Translations under genes and position numbers: made by a program
Shown: piece after piece, positions 49,773 through 58,794 of the stretch
How positions within the stretch are numbered: the stretch's first letter is position 1
How the letters are laid out: each line of letters begins with the position of its first letter
Assembly: GCA_003284375.1 (NCBI GenBank)
Contig: QBVL01000001.1
Coordinates: forward strand, 102,482-166,481
DNA: 64,000 nt
Source: Prochlorococcus sp. AG-311-J23
GTDB lineage: Bacteria; Cyanobacteriota; Cyanobacteriia; PCC-6307; Cyanobiaceae
Direction of reading: 5' to 3'
Notes under the pieces: generated by a model
What the model was told of the DNA's origin: nothing
Databases searched by the model: none
The model's input: only the letters and a program-made list of their open reading frames with translations

Positions 49773-50391
49773 TAAAATAAAACTGTAAATTGATCCTAGA
49801 CTAATATCAATTCAATAGATTCCAAAGTTAAAAGAATCTCTAAAGTTATTTTTTAATAGATAGATATTAATTGATTAATTCATTCAAAAAGTAAAATAAA
49901 ATGCCCTTCGTTTATTTTTAAGCTTGGAATGTTAAATCATGTACTTACTTAATTTAATATTTTAAAAAAGCTTTTGATTTGATACTTTCAATTGCTTACC
50001 AAAAGAAAGGAGGAGGTAAAAAGAAGGAATCTATTCAGAGGAAGGAAACATAACTAATATTGATTGTGGTGTCTTTATTGGAGGAGGATTTGAAGAAGTA
50101 TTATGTAGCTTTTTAAGCCCAGAGAAAGCCTCTAAAATTAATTTGAATCAGATATATATTTATCTTCATCTGTACAATTCAAAATTCAAAATCAATTATT
50201 TACGAAAAAAATTTAAATTTTGATGAATTTATAATCAAAAAAAATTGGGGGAATGATAAATACTAAGCACTGCTTGATTTCTATCATAATAATAATAATA
50301 ATATAAACTTTGAAGAATTCGGGATTTCTTATTTTTAAAACAAATGGATCTTAATTAGTAGATATAGATATCTAAAACTCCGATAACAACT
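49773..50391 (+). pseudogene. Gene-poor stretch with decayed coding remnants
   Basis: No intact gene is present over about 620 bases. Two plus-strand fragments read like coding sequence: an ATG-less frame at 50020-50223 (ITNIDCGVFIGGGFEEVL, FLSPEKASKINL) and, one frame over from about 50192 to 50384, NFDEFIIKKNWGNDKY, then ALLDFYHNNNNNINFEEFGI and NKWILISRYRYL, interrupted by stops. They could be one frameshifted gene. I do not recognise the family. An (AAT)n run lies near 50285-50302. The rest is plain AT-rich DNA. Confidence 0.35.
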
Positions 50392-50769
50392 TTAATTAAA
50401 ACTATAAAATTTTTCTTCAATTAAATTAGAGGAGTATTGAGAATTTATTTCTTTTTTGATTGAGGCTCGTTTATCATTTTGACGATATATTGATCTAGCT
50501 AACTCGATAAATTCATTGTCGAATTCTTGCTTATTCTCTTTCAATCTTATTTCATCTTCAATCTCCCAAAGAGTGATATTTATGGTCTTTAATTCTGAAT
50601 AGAATCTTAATTCAATTTGTATATCAAGTTCATTACATATCTTGTTTAAATAATTTAATTCTTTTTCAACGTTCCTAAGTTTATCTCCACTCATTTTTTC
50701 TTTTTTAATCTTAAGTATAGTAATTTTATCAATTAATTCACCTAATGATATTGGGGCGTAAATAATCAT
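50392..50769 (-). CDS. DUF6165-like protein
   Basis: A 125-residue soluble helical protein: IYAPISLGELIDKITILKIKKEKM, RNVEKELNYLNKICNEL, TLWEIEDEIRLKENKQEFDNEFIELARSIYRQNDKRASIKKEIN (split). I match it from memory to DUF6165, a small family found next to TPR and glycan genes in bacteria; function is not known. It starts 14 bases after the TPR-glycosyltransferase stop, so the two are probably co-transcribed. Confidence 0.78.
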   Translation of the reverse strand: MIIYAPISLGELIDKITILKIKKEKMSGDKLRNVEKELNYLNKICNELDIQIELRFYSELKTINITLWEIEDEIRLKENKQEFDNEFIELARSIYRQNDKRASIKKEINSQYSSNLIEEKFYSFN

Positions 50770-50783
50770 AATTTTTAAATATA

Positions 50784-52691
50784 TTAAATAATTTTTTTAG
50801 AAATAAATAGCTTAAGTTCTTCTGAAACTTCTTCAATCACATCATACCAATTATGCCTTTTCTTCTGTCGAAATATTTTCATATTAGGGTACCAATTACA
50901 ATTACTGCCATCTAGTCCCCAAGTCCAATAAGGAGTATCTCTAAGCAAAAGCCAAACATTTTTTCCCATACCTCCTGCTAAATGAGCTGTAACTGTATCA
51001 CAAGTAATGATTAAATCAATATTAGAAATAATACCAGCTATTTCGTTAAAGTCCCAGATGAAATCAATTTCATCTTGGTACTTACTAAAAACATCTTTAA
51101 ATGAACAATTTTCAAGCTGTTCCGAACCAGGACCTTTCTGCAAACTTATTAGATTAATATTATTTTCCTTAATGATTTTGGAAAAATAATTTAAGGGAAT
51201 AGACCTACCTCTATAAAAATCTTCAATTTTTGGATTTCCTTGCCAATGTAAACCAACTAAAGGTCTTTTTTCCATAAAAAATTTATCTTTCCATTTATTA
51301 ATAAAAACTTTTGCTGGAGATATATATGAAGATGTTACTAATAGATTAGTCTTTGTTAGCGAAAGATATCTCGGGATCGATAGTAAAGGAATCCAATAAT
51401 CGAAAGAAGATATTTCGCTTGAATCAGGAGATAAAGGATCTGTATCTACATTAGATGATTTGATCAGACTATGTAATTTAGATTGAGCACAAAAAGTAAT
51501 GCATATTCCTTGATCTCTTAAATAAGGAATGTATCTCATATATTGCAATGAATCTCCTAAGCCCTGCTCACTGACGACTAATAGTTTTTCATCTCTAGAA
51601 ATTAATTGTCCATCCCACAAAGGACACTTTGGCCAAACATGAGGAAGAGAAGCATTAATTTGTTTTTTTGATCTATGTTCATATTCCAACCAGCCATTTT
51701 CATAATCACCACTTAAGAGCAATAAATGAGAAAGGTTTGTATGAGCTTCTGAATAATTAGGATTAATTTTAATCGCTCTTTTGTAAGCATCTATTGCATC
51801 AGGAATAATACCTATTTCCTTCAAAGCAACTCCTAGATTATTATAAAAATGAGAATTATTTGATTTTAGTTTAATAGCTTTATTATAGTAATGTATAGCG
51901 TTATCGATATCACCTAGTAAATACTTTGTAAGACCAATATTATTGTAAACATCTGGAAAATTTGGTTGCAATTTTATCGTTTTTTCATAAAAATTTATTG
52001 CTGCATATAAGTCACCTTTTTGCTTGAAAATATTTCCTAGATTATAGTAAGACTTGAAAAAATTTGGATCATAGTGGAGACTTTCTTTGTAATACTCTAT
52101 TGCTTTTAGATCATTCCCTAATTGTTTGAAGATATTCCCTAAATTAAAATATGCAGATGGAGATTTAGAACTAACTTTGATAGCTCTTTCATAGGTTTGT
52201 ATCGCTTTTTCTATATCTCCCTTAGCAGCTAAAGAATTACCTAAATTATTTAATGCATCTAAATATTTTGAATTGATTTTGATTGCATTTTTAAAAGAAG
52301 ATATTGCTATATCAATAAGACCTTTTTTCTGAAATACCAATCCAATATTATTATGAGCCTCTGCAAAATCAGGTTTAAGTTTAAGTGCTATCTGATAAGA
52401 GTTTAATGCTCCATCTAAATCTCCAAGACGTTGTAGAGCTATACCAATATTATTATGAGAGTTTGAGAAATTAGGATTGATTTTTAAAGCTTTTCTTAGG
52501 ATAGATAACATTTCCTCATTGCGTCCTGTCATGCCACAAATAGCAGCTAAATTACTTAAAATGCTATTTGTTTCTACCCCTTCCTTAATTAACTCTCTAT
52601 AAATCAACTCTGCGCTATTTAAATTAGAATTATTTATAAATTCTATTGCTTTTTTCTCTTTTTCTAGTATTTCGTTATTAGCTTTATTCAT
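50784..52691 (-). CDS. TPR-repeat protein with C-terminal GT-B glycosyltransferase-like domain
   Basis: A 635-residue protein. Roughly nine TPRs fill residues 10-335 (SHNNIGIALQRLGDLDGALNSYQIAL, NNLGNSLAAKGDIEKAIQTYERAI). Then GDYENGWLEYEHR leads into a GT9/GT41-like GT-B domain (about 360-630) with VVSEQGLGDSLQYMRYIPYL, PLVGLHWQGNP, the donor-site ITCDTVTAHLAGGMGKNVWLLL and TPYWTWG. Such fusions are common in Prochlorococcus accessory regions; protein or glycan acceptor is unknown. It starts immediately after the stop of the decayed FkbM gene, so the two once formed an operon, and is followed by the DUF6165 gene. Confidence 0.87.
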   Translation of the reverse strand: MNKANNEILEKEKKAIEFINNSNLNSAELIYRELIKEGVETNSILSNLAAICGMTGRNEEMLSILRKALKINPNFSNSHNNIGIALQRLGDLDGALNSYQIALKLKPDFAEAHNNIGLVFQKKGLIDIAISSFKNAIKINSKYLDALNNLGNSLAAKGDIEKAIQTYERAIKVSSKSPSAYFNLGNIFKQLGNDLKAIEYYKESLHYDPNFFKSYYNLGNIFKQKGDLYAAINFYEKTIKLQPNFPDVYNNIGLTKYLLGDIDNAIHYYNKAIKLKSNNSHFYNNLGVALKEIGIIPDAIDAYKRAIKINPNYSEAHTNLSHLLLLSGDYENGWLEYEHRSKKQINASLPHVWPKCPLWDGQLISRDEKLLVVSEQGLGDSLQYMRYIPYLRDQGICITFCAQSKLHSLIKSSNVDTDPLSPDSSEISSFDYWIPLLSIPRYLSLTKTNLLVTSSYISPAKVFINKWKDKFFMEKRPLVGLHWQGNPKIEDFYRGRSIPLNYFSKIIKENNINLISLQKGPGSEQLENCSFKDVFSKYQDEIDFIWDFNEIAGIISNIDLIITCDTVTAHLAGGMGKNVWLLLRDTPYWTWGLDGSNCNWYPNMKIFRQKKRHNWYDVIEEVSEELKLFISKKII

Positions 52692-53139
52692 TTAAAATTT
52701 TGAATCAACTAGCAAATACCAATCAACTACTTTTGAAATGGTTGTGAATTTTCTAGTGTAGCCTTTACTTTATAGTAAAGAGTGGATCTTATCTCTACTT
52801 TCACTGAAATTATGTTCACAGGTAATTACTTTAAATTTATATTTATATTTATATTTATATTTATATTTATCAAAATCGAAAGAGCTTAAAATATTAAACT
52901 CGCTTCCTTCATTATCAATTGAAACATAATCAACGAAAGGGGGGTGCATTATATTTATTTAATAACTCAACTAAAAAAAATAGTTTCCACTAAATATCTA
53001 TTTCCAAGATCACTAAAGTTGTGATTCGAATCAGAATCAGAAAAAGAATTAATTGTTGACGATTTTTTCAGTTTCAATGAAGAAACTTCTTCCTTAGAAA
53101 AATTACATATACATTTATCAATTTTATCTTTAAAAAAAA
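52692..53139 (-). pseudogene. Decayed 3' half of an FkbM-family methyltransferase
   Basis: Reading the minus strand with corrections gives a clear FkbM C-terminal half: KEEVSSLKLKKSSTIN, NRYLVETI, VELLNKYNAPPF, VDYVSIDNEGSEFNILSSFD, FKVITCEHNFSESRDKIHSLL, SKGYTRKFTTISKVVDWYLL. It is broken by a +1 shift in a T8 run (about 52973-52980), a +1 shift in a C6 run (about 52938-52943), an in-frame TAA at 52770 and an inflated hexamer repeat. The N-terminal half is missing; the homology stops at the tRNA-Gly 3' end. Its last stop touches the TPR-glycosyltransferase start. Gene death, not phase variation, is the likelier reading. Confidence 0.82.
52836..52870. repeat. Hexanucleotide tandem repeat (TTTATA)n
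   Basis: Five full copies of TTTATA plus a partial sixth. On the minus strand the repeat stays in frame within the FkbM remnant and encodes alternating Tyr-Lys between FDFDK and FKVIT, where functional relatives have a single short YK-type link. It looks like slipped-strand expansion in decaying DNA. Confidence 0.9.
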
Positions 53140-53210
53140 GCGGATGAAGAGATTCGAACTCTCGACATTCTCCTTGGCAAGGAGATGCTCTACCACTGAG
53201 CTACATCCGC
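53140..53210 (-). tRNA. tRNA-Gly (anticodon GCC)
   Basis: On the minus strand GCGGATG begins the acceptor stem and pairs with the final CATCCGC. D-arm AGCTCAGTGGTAGAGC, anticodon stem-loop CTCCTTGCCAAGGAG with GCC in the loop, and TΨC arm GAGAGTTCGAATCTCT are all standard. CCA is not encoded. The 3' end abuts the FkbM remnant, which marks the likely edge of the accessory block. Confidence 0.97.
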
Positions 53211-53291
53211 ATTAAGAGTTTTGTATCACATTTCAAGCATGCCTCACAATAGGCATTATGGTCAAATTATTGTCTCAATTAAAAAAATTCA

Positions 53292-53768
53292 TTAACTCAT
53301 TACTTGCATCAAATTACCCATTTCAATTGCTTGAAGTGCATAATTCCACCCTAAATTATTCTTAATTCCTGCCCTTTCTAATGCCTGTTGCATTGTGTCA
53401 GTTGTTAAAACTCCAAAGATGATTGGAATTCCTGTTTCTCTAGAAACACTTGCGATGCCCTTACTTGCCTCAGATACCACAACATCAAAGTGAGGGGTGT
53501 CTCCTCTAATAACTGCTCCAAGGGTAATAACTACATCATATTTTTCTTTTTTAGCAAGTGCTTGAGAAACAATTGGCAATTCAAAGGCACCAGGTACCCA
53601 AGCAATATCTAATTGTTCACTTGATTCTGATACATCAATGCCATGACGAGATAAACAGTCTATGCATCCACTTAGAAGTTTATTAGTAATAAGATCATTA
53701 AACCTAGCGATGACAATAGCTACTCTTAAAGAAGAGGAATTTACAAAGGTACCCTCGATTATCGCCAT
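53292..53768 (-). CDS. ribH: 6,7-dimethyl-8-ribityllumazine synthase
   Basis: Penultimate step of riboflavin synthesis, joining the ribitylaminouracil and dihydroxybutanone phosphate precursors in an icosahedral shell. The 158 residues contain [31 protein letters not shown], the catalytic-loop [14 protein letters not shown] (with the key His) and [17 protein letters not shown]. Complete and of normal length. It is flanked by tRNA-Gly and psbZ on the same strand. Confidence 0.97.
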   Translation of the reverse strand: MAIIEGTFVNSSSLRVAIVIARFNDLITNKLLSGCIDCLSRHGIDVSESSEQLDIAWVPGAFELPIVSQALAKKEKYDVVITLGAVIRGDTPHFDVVVSEASKGIASVSRETGIPIIFGVLTTDTMQQALERAGIKNNLGWNYALQAIEMGNLMQVMS

Positions 53769-53868
53769 TTGATAAAGGCTTTTAATACCTATTAACAGTA
53801 ACCTCTAGTGAGTAAATTTAAAACATACGATTATGAATAGTCTATATCTCTTCAATTAACTCGGATTT

Positions 53869-54084
53869 TCACACACTCATTTGGTGAGTTATGTATTCAC
53901 CTACCAAGGCTTGAAGAAGTACTAAATGGAACCAGACTCCTGCAAGGATCTCTATCTTTTTAATGTTCGGATTTCTATTATCCTCTGGATTGGTTTGTGT
54001 CATGTAAAAAACAGGAACGCCAATTACTAAAAGCAATGAGGAGAACAAAAGTGCGTTTGCAACGATTGAATTAATAGCCAGCAT
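53869..54084 (-). CDS. psbZ: Photosystem II protein PsbZ (Ycf9)
   Basis: A 71-residue protein with two membrane helices (IVANALLFSSLLLVIGVPVFYM and IEILAGVWFHLVLLQALVG) and the lumen/stroma loop between them, the usual PsbZ topology and size (about 62 residues). The phrase LVIGVPVFYMTQTNP is typical. PsbZ stabilises the PSII-antenna contact. The C-terminal tail EYITHQMSV is longer than usual. The gene order mutS, psbZ, ribH supports the call. Confidence 0.87.
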   Translation of the reverse strand: MLAINSIVANALLFSSLLLVIGVPVFYMTQTNPEDNRNPNIKKIEILAGVWFHLVLLQALVGEYITHQMSV

Positions 54085-54232
54085 GTCGAAGCTACAGAAA
54101 ATTTCTCAATATTCGATAATTATCCCATGGAAGTGTTTTGTGAACGCATTACTTTAAAAATTTGTAGTGAGGCTTCACATGCAAAAAAAAAAAATTCTTC
54201 TAGTATGCGTTAATTGAGCCGAAATAAATTCA

Positions 54233-57013
54233 ATGGCTGCCAGCCAAAACCCTATACAAGGCAGTCTATTTGGGGGGAATGAGCACAGCGATATAAATGA
54301 AGATGAAAAGCTTAATCGTTCAAAAACATCTAACGTAAATCTGTCACATCAAAAACTAAAAGAAGACGCATCGCTCAGACCCCGCATAAAACATACTGCT
54401 AAGAATCCAAATCAAATAATTGATTTGGATAAATTTTCTCATGTGGAACTTGAGGAACCCAAATGGTCACATCACAATTTACCAAAAATCGATGATCTCA
54501 CTCCTGCCCTAAAACATTATGTCGAATTAAAAAAAGAGAATCCTGACCGAGTTTTGCTTTATAGGCTTGGAGATTTCTTCGAATGTTTCTTCGAAGATGC
54601 AATAACACTCTCACAGCTTTTAGAAATCACACTCACAAGTAAAGAAGCTGGGAAAAAAATTGGCAAAATCCCAATGGCTGGAATCCCTCATCATGCATCT
54701 GATCGTTATTGCACAGAACTAATTAAAAAGGGTTTATCTATTGCTATTTGTGATCAACTTGAAGCTGCTCCCGCAAAAGGCAATAAATTAATTAAAAGAG
54801 GCATAACAAGATTAATCACCCCTGGAACAATTCTTGAAGAAGGGATGTTAAGTGCTAAAAAAAATAATTGGCTAGCTTCTGTTCTACTAGAGTCCAAATC
54901 TAATCCGGAAATAATTCACTGGTCTTTAGCAAAAATAGATGTTAGCACCGGTGAATTTATTGTTCAGGAAGGTCAAGCAAGTAATAATTTACGTCAAGAA
55001 CTAATTAAATTAAACGCAGCTGAAGTTATTTCAGAAAAGGACTCAATTTCAAATAAAATCTGGTACGAAGGATTAATAGAAATAACAGAATTTAACAATA
55101 CATCATTCTCTAGTTTAGAGGCAATCACAACTATTAAAAATCATTATTGTTTAAATAATATTGATAGCTTAGGGATACAGGCCGATTCTCTATCAATCAG
55201 AACTATTGGAGGATTAATTTCATATTTAAATAAAACGCACCCAAGTATAGATGATAAATCTAACAATGAAATCAAAACAAATATCTGTATTGATTACCCT
55301 CGAATAAAAAATAATCGATATGGATTAATTATAGATAGTCAAACACGAAAAAATTTAGAAATTACTTCAACTCAGAAGGATGGAAAATTTCAAGGCTCAT
55401 TGCTTTGGGCGATTGATAAAACACTAACCGCAATGGGTGCAAGATGCATAAGGAGGTGGGTAGAAGAACCTTTAAAAGATGTTATCGCAATTAAAAATAG
55501 ACAGAATATAATTGGATTACTAGTCAAATCATCGACATTAAGAAAAAATATTAGAAAAATTCTTAGGGCCATGGGTGACTTAGAACGTCTCTCAGGCAGG
55601 GCAGGGGCTCAACAAGCGGGAGCACGTGATTTAGTTGCTATCGCAGAAGGAATTAACCGTTTGCCCCTGATTAAAAAGTATCTTAACGACCCAATATTTA
55701 ATAAAACTAAGTATTTCGAATCTATTATAAATATAGATAAAGACTTGATTGAACTTGCTTCAAAAATCAATAATCAAATCATAGACAATCCACCACTTAG
55801 CCTTACAGAAGGTGGTCTATTTTATGATGGTATAAACCCTGTACTTGATGGACTTAGAAACCAACTAGATGATCATAATATATGGCTCAAGTCTCAGGAA
55901 TTAGAAGAGAGAATGAAAAGCAATATAAATAATTTAAAGCTTCAATATCATCGATCCTTTGGATACTTTTTAGCTGTTAGCAAATCAAAGGCTAGCAATG
56001 TTCCAGATCACTGGATCAGAAGACAAACCTTAACTAATGAAGAACGTTTTGTGACACCAGGATTAAAAGAGAGAGAAGGAAAAATCTTTCAAGTTAAAGC
56101 AAGAATATCAGAACTAGAATATGAACTTTTTTGTGATTTAAGAACACTTACAGGAAATAAATCAAACATTATTAGACAAGCTGCAAAAGCAATATCTTAC
56201 TTAGACGTTTTAACTGGACTAGCCGAATTAGCCGCTACTCAAAGCTATATTCAACCTAAGATAATAGATACTAATGAACAAGATAAATCAAGAAAATTAT
56301 CTATTATTAATGGCCGTCATCCAGTAGTTGAGCAAATTCTTGTTGATAAACTTTTCGTACCTAATGATATAGAACTTGGCTCTAAGACAGATCTAATTAT
56401 TCTTTCAGGGCCAAATGCTAGTGGAAAAAGTTGTTACTTAAGACAAATAGGTCTCTTACAAATAATGGCTCAAATTGGAAGTTGGATCCCTGCCAAATCA
56501 GCACATATTGGAATCGCTGATCAAGTATTTACACGCGTTGGAGCTGTAGATGACTTGGCTTCAGGCCAATCAACTTTCGTAGTAGAAATGATTGAAACAG
56601 CCTTTATTCTTAATAATGCCACAGAAAACTCATTAGTTTTATTAGATGAAATTGGACGAGGAACTTCAACATTTGATGGGTTGTCTATTGCCTGGTCAGT
56701 AAGCGAGTTCCTAGCAAAAAAAATTAAAAGTCGATCAATCTTTGCAACTCATTACCATGAATTGAATCAAATTTCTGAATATATTGAAAATGTAGAAAAT
56801 TACAAAGTTATAGTTGAATATAAAAATAATTCCCTTTCATTCCTCCACAAGGTCGAAAGAGGAGGAGCAAACAAAAGTTATGGAATTGAAGCTGCTAGGC
56901 TTGCAGGAGTCCCCTCAGAAGTAGTCAATAATGCAAGGTTAATATTAAAAAATCTAGAAAAAAATAACTCCAACACGATTCAAGTCACTAAGCAAACTGC
57001 AAGTTGCAAATAA
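54233..57013 (+). CDS. mutS: DNA mismatch-repair protein MutS
   Basis: Recognises mismatches and starts repair. The 926-residue protein has an N-terminal extension of about 95 residues containing QGSLF near residue 10, the mismatch-reading GDFFECFFEDA (Phe-x-Glu), connector and lever domains, Walker A GPNASGKSCYLRQIG, the signature ASGQSTFVVEM and Walker B LLDEIGRGTSTFDG. The C-terminus ends soon after the ATPase (no long tetramer tail). The early QGSLF resembles the sliding-clamp binding motif. Divergent from psbZ. Confidence 0.97.
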   Translation: MAASQNPIQGSLFGGNEHSDINEDEKLNRSKTSNVNLSHQKLKEDASLRPRIKHTAKNPNQIIDLDKFSHVELEEPKWSHHNLPKIDDLTPALKHYVELKKENPDRVLLYRLGDFFECFFEDAITLSQLLEITLTSKEAGKKIGKIPMAGIPHHASDRYCTELIKKGLSIAICDQLEAAPAKGNKLIKRGITRLITPGTILEEGMLSAKKNNWLASVLLESKSNPEIIHWSLAKIDVSTGEFIVQEGQASNNLRQELIKLNAAEVISEKDSISNKIWYEGLIEITEFNNTSFSSLEAITTIKNHYCLNNIDSLGIQADSLSIRTIGGLISYLNKTHPSIDDKSNNEIKTNICIDYPRIKNNRYGLIIDSQTRKNLEITSTQKDGKFQGSLLWAIDKTLTAMGARCIRRWVEEPLKDVIAIKNRQNIIGLLVKSSTLRKNIRKILRAMGDLERLSGRAGAQQAGARDLVAIAEGINRLPLIKKYLNDPIFNKTKYFESIINIDKDLIELASKINNQIIDNPPLSLTEGGLFYDGINPVLDGLRNQLDDHNIWLKSQELEERMKSNINNLKLQYHRSFGYFLAVSKSKASNVPDHWIRRQTLTNEERFVTPGLKEREGKIFQVKARISELEYELFCDLRTLTGNKSNIIRQAAKAISYLDVLTGLAELAATQSYIQPKIIDTNEQDKSRKLSIINGRHPVVEQILVDKLFVPNDIELGSKTDLIILSGPNASGKSCYLRQIGLLQIMAQIGSWIPAKSAHIGIADQVFTRVGAVDDLASGQSTFVVEMIETAFILNNATENSLVLLDEIGRGTSTFDGLSIAWSVSEFLAKKIKSRSIFATHYHELNQISEYIENVENYKVIVEYKNNSLSFLHKVERGGANKSYGIEAARLAGVPSEVVNNARLILKNLEKNNSNTIQVTKQTASCK

Positions 57014-57035
57014 AATAAAGAACAATCCTTATAAT

Positions 57036-57680
57036 TTAACTCTCAGCCGCTCTCAATAAAGCATTTGTAGCAGCTGCAGCTAAAGATGCACCTCCTTTAG
57101 AACCTTCCAAAACAATATATGCACAATCACTATTTAATAATCGAGTTTTACTCTCATTCACCCCAATAAACCCCACCGGCATTCCAATAATTAAACTTGG
57201 TGACTTATAGCCCTCTTCAACAAGATCTAATAAAGAAATTAAAGCTGTTGGAGAACTCCCAATTATGACCAATGGAGCATTTAATTTATTTATGGTGTCA
57301 TTATCCTCAAAATCCAACCACTTATTTTTAATACCAATTTCACTTCTAGTAGTCAAAGTTGTATCAATAGACATAGAAGCTGGAGCCATACCTAAAATGC
57401 ATTCGATAGTTGAATTCAAGGTTCGTTTAGCCATAGGCGATATTGCTGCCTCAGCCATATAAGTGTCAGTCAAAATCATTGCACCATTTTTTAATGCCTT
57501 AATAGCATCCTTACAAGCAGTGGGACTAAACTTTAGACATGACTGCAAGCCAAAGTCTCCACTTGAATGAATAATGCGTTCTAAAATTGATTGCTGCACC
57601 TCATCCAGTCCTGTAATGCCTATCTTAGATCTAATGTAGTTAACACTTTCGAGAAAAATTGGGTGTTCAGGTGTTTTCAC
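57036..57680 (-). CDS. cobH: Precorrin-8X methylmutase (CobH/CbiC)
   Basis: Moves the C-11 methyl to C-12 in corrin ring synthesis, yielding hydrogenobyrinic or cobyrinic acid. The 214 residues include the catalytic His in ERIIHSSGDFG, LTDTYMAEAAISP and the C-terminal LIIGMPVGFIGVNESK and EGSKGGASLAAAATNALL. It is complete. Prochlorococcus makes its own pseudocobalamin, which fits. Convergent with mutS, divergent from holA. Confidence 0.95.
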   Translation of the reverse strand: MKTPEHPIFLESVNYIRSKIGITGLDEVQQSILERIIHSSGDFGLQSCLKFSPTACKDAIKALKNGAMILTDTYMAEAAISPMAKRTLNSTIECILGMAPASMSIDTTLTTRSEIGIKNKWLDFEDNDTINKLNAPLVIIGSSPTALISLLDLVEEGYKSPSLIIGMPVGFIGVNESKTRLLNSDCAYIVLEGSKGGASLAAAATNALLRAAES

Positions 57681-57738
57681 TGTTAAATTTCTTAAGCTAA
57701 TTTAAGGTCAAAACCTTTTAATAACATATATCTAATTT

Positions 57739-58776
57739 ATGCCAATACATTTAATATGGGGAGATGATTATGAGGCATGCAATAGGGAAATAGAAGAAAT
57801 AATTCAAACAATAATTAATCCATCTTGGAAAAGTTTTAACTATAGTCAAATTGATGGAAATGACCAAAAGCAAAATTTCAGAGCACTTGAAGAGGTCCAA
57901 AGTGCTCCTTTTGGAAGCGGAGGGAGAGTTGTACTGGTTAGAAGAAGCCCTTTTTGCAACGGATGTTCAATTGAACTTGCTAACAAACTCGAACAAGCAA
58001 TTAAATTAATTCCTAACAATACATATCTAATTTTAAATAATTCAAATAAACCAGATAAAAGACTTAAGACAACAAAATTAATAGAAAAAAGCATTCAATC
58101 AAATAGCTCCTCAAAGGAAAAGAGTTTTCTTCTTCCACTGCCATGGGATATAAATGGACAACGTAACCTAGTCAAAAATATTTTATATAAATTAAATCTT
58201 AAAATGAATCATGAAACAATTGATTTAATAGTGGAAAGCTTAGGCAATGATAGCTCCCTAATTAACACTGAACTTCAAAAGCTTTCATTATTATCGGATG
58301 CAGTTAATAAAAACTTAAATACAGATAGACCGAGAGAAATTTCAAAAGAACTAGTCAAAAAACTAATTCAAAATAATTCTACTAATGCCCTAGAAATTGC
58401 CAATTTACTATTAAAAGGAGAGACAATTGTAGCTCTAAATAAAATTCAATCCTTAATTAAAAATGGAGAGCCAGCTTTAAGGCTAATTACAACGTTGACT
58501 GGTCAATCAAGAGGATGGCTTTGGGTACATTTATTAGATTCACAGGGAAATCAGGATGTCAAAGAAATAGCAAAACTTGCTGGAATTGCTAACCCAAAGC
58601 GTATTTTTATAATTCGCAAACAAATTCAAGATAAATCTTTGGAAAAATTGCTTGAATTGATGAAAAAATTTTTAAAAATTGAAGCCTCAATTAAATCCGG
58701 AACCAATCCAATCGATTCTTTTAAAGATAATCTGCTAACAGACAGTAAAATTTTGACTAATAACTGGAATAATTAA
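57739..58776 (+). CDS. holA: DNA polymerase III delta subunit
   Basis: Clamp-loader subunit that opens the beta sliding clamp. The 345-residue protein fits HolA: N-terminal PIHLIWGDDYEACNREIEEI, a domain with FGSGGRVVLVRRSPFC, then NHETIDLIVESLGNDSSLINTELQKLSLL and ALRLITTLTGQSRGWLWVHLL. HolA is weakly conserved, and no Walker motif is expected. It precedes lysC by 18 bases on the same strand. Confidence 0.9.
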   Translation: MPIHLIWGDDYEACNREIEEIIQTIINPSWKSFNYSQIDGNDQKQNFRALEEVQSAPFGSGGRVVLVRRSPFCNGCSIELANKLEQAIKLIPNNTYLILNNSNKPDKRLKTTKLIEKSIQSNSSSKEKSFLLPLPWDINGQRNLVKNILYKLNLKMNHETIDLIVESLGNDSSLINTELQKLSLLSDAVNKNLNTDRPREISKELVKKLIQNNSTNALEIANLLLKGETIVALNKIQSLIKNGEPALRLITTLTGQSRGWLWVHLLDSQGNQDVKEIAKLAGIANPKRIFIIRKQIQDKSLEKLLELMKKFLKIEASIKSGTNPIDSFKDNLLTDSKILTNNWNN

Positions 58777-58794
58777 TAAGTTAACTAAAGTTCA

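Noticed and set aside
52836-52870. CRISPR or other spaced repeat array
   Set aside because: The TTTATA copies are contiguous with no spacers; it is a simple microsatellite.
52692-53139. Phase-variable FkbM methyltransferase switched by T8, C6 and hexamer tracts
   Set aside because: Slippage could explain the two frameshifts, but an in-frame TAA and the missing N-terminal half remain, so decay is the simpler reading. Raw reads over the runs would settle it.
31237-53139. Prophage or integrative element with its own integrase
   Set aside because: No integrase, transposase, terminase, capsid or att-type direct repeat was seen; only the tRNA junction hints at past integration.
53869-54084. Frameshift at the 3' end of psbZ because of its unusual tail
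   Set aside because: Both membrane helices are complete and the extra residues are only about nine; an ordinary extension is sufficient.
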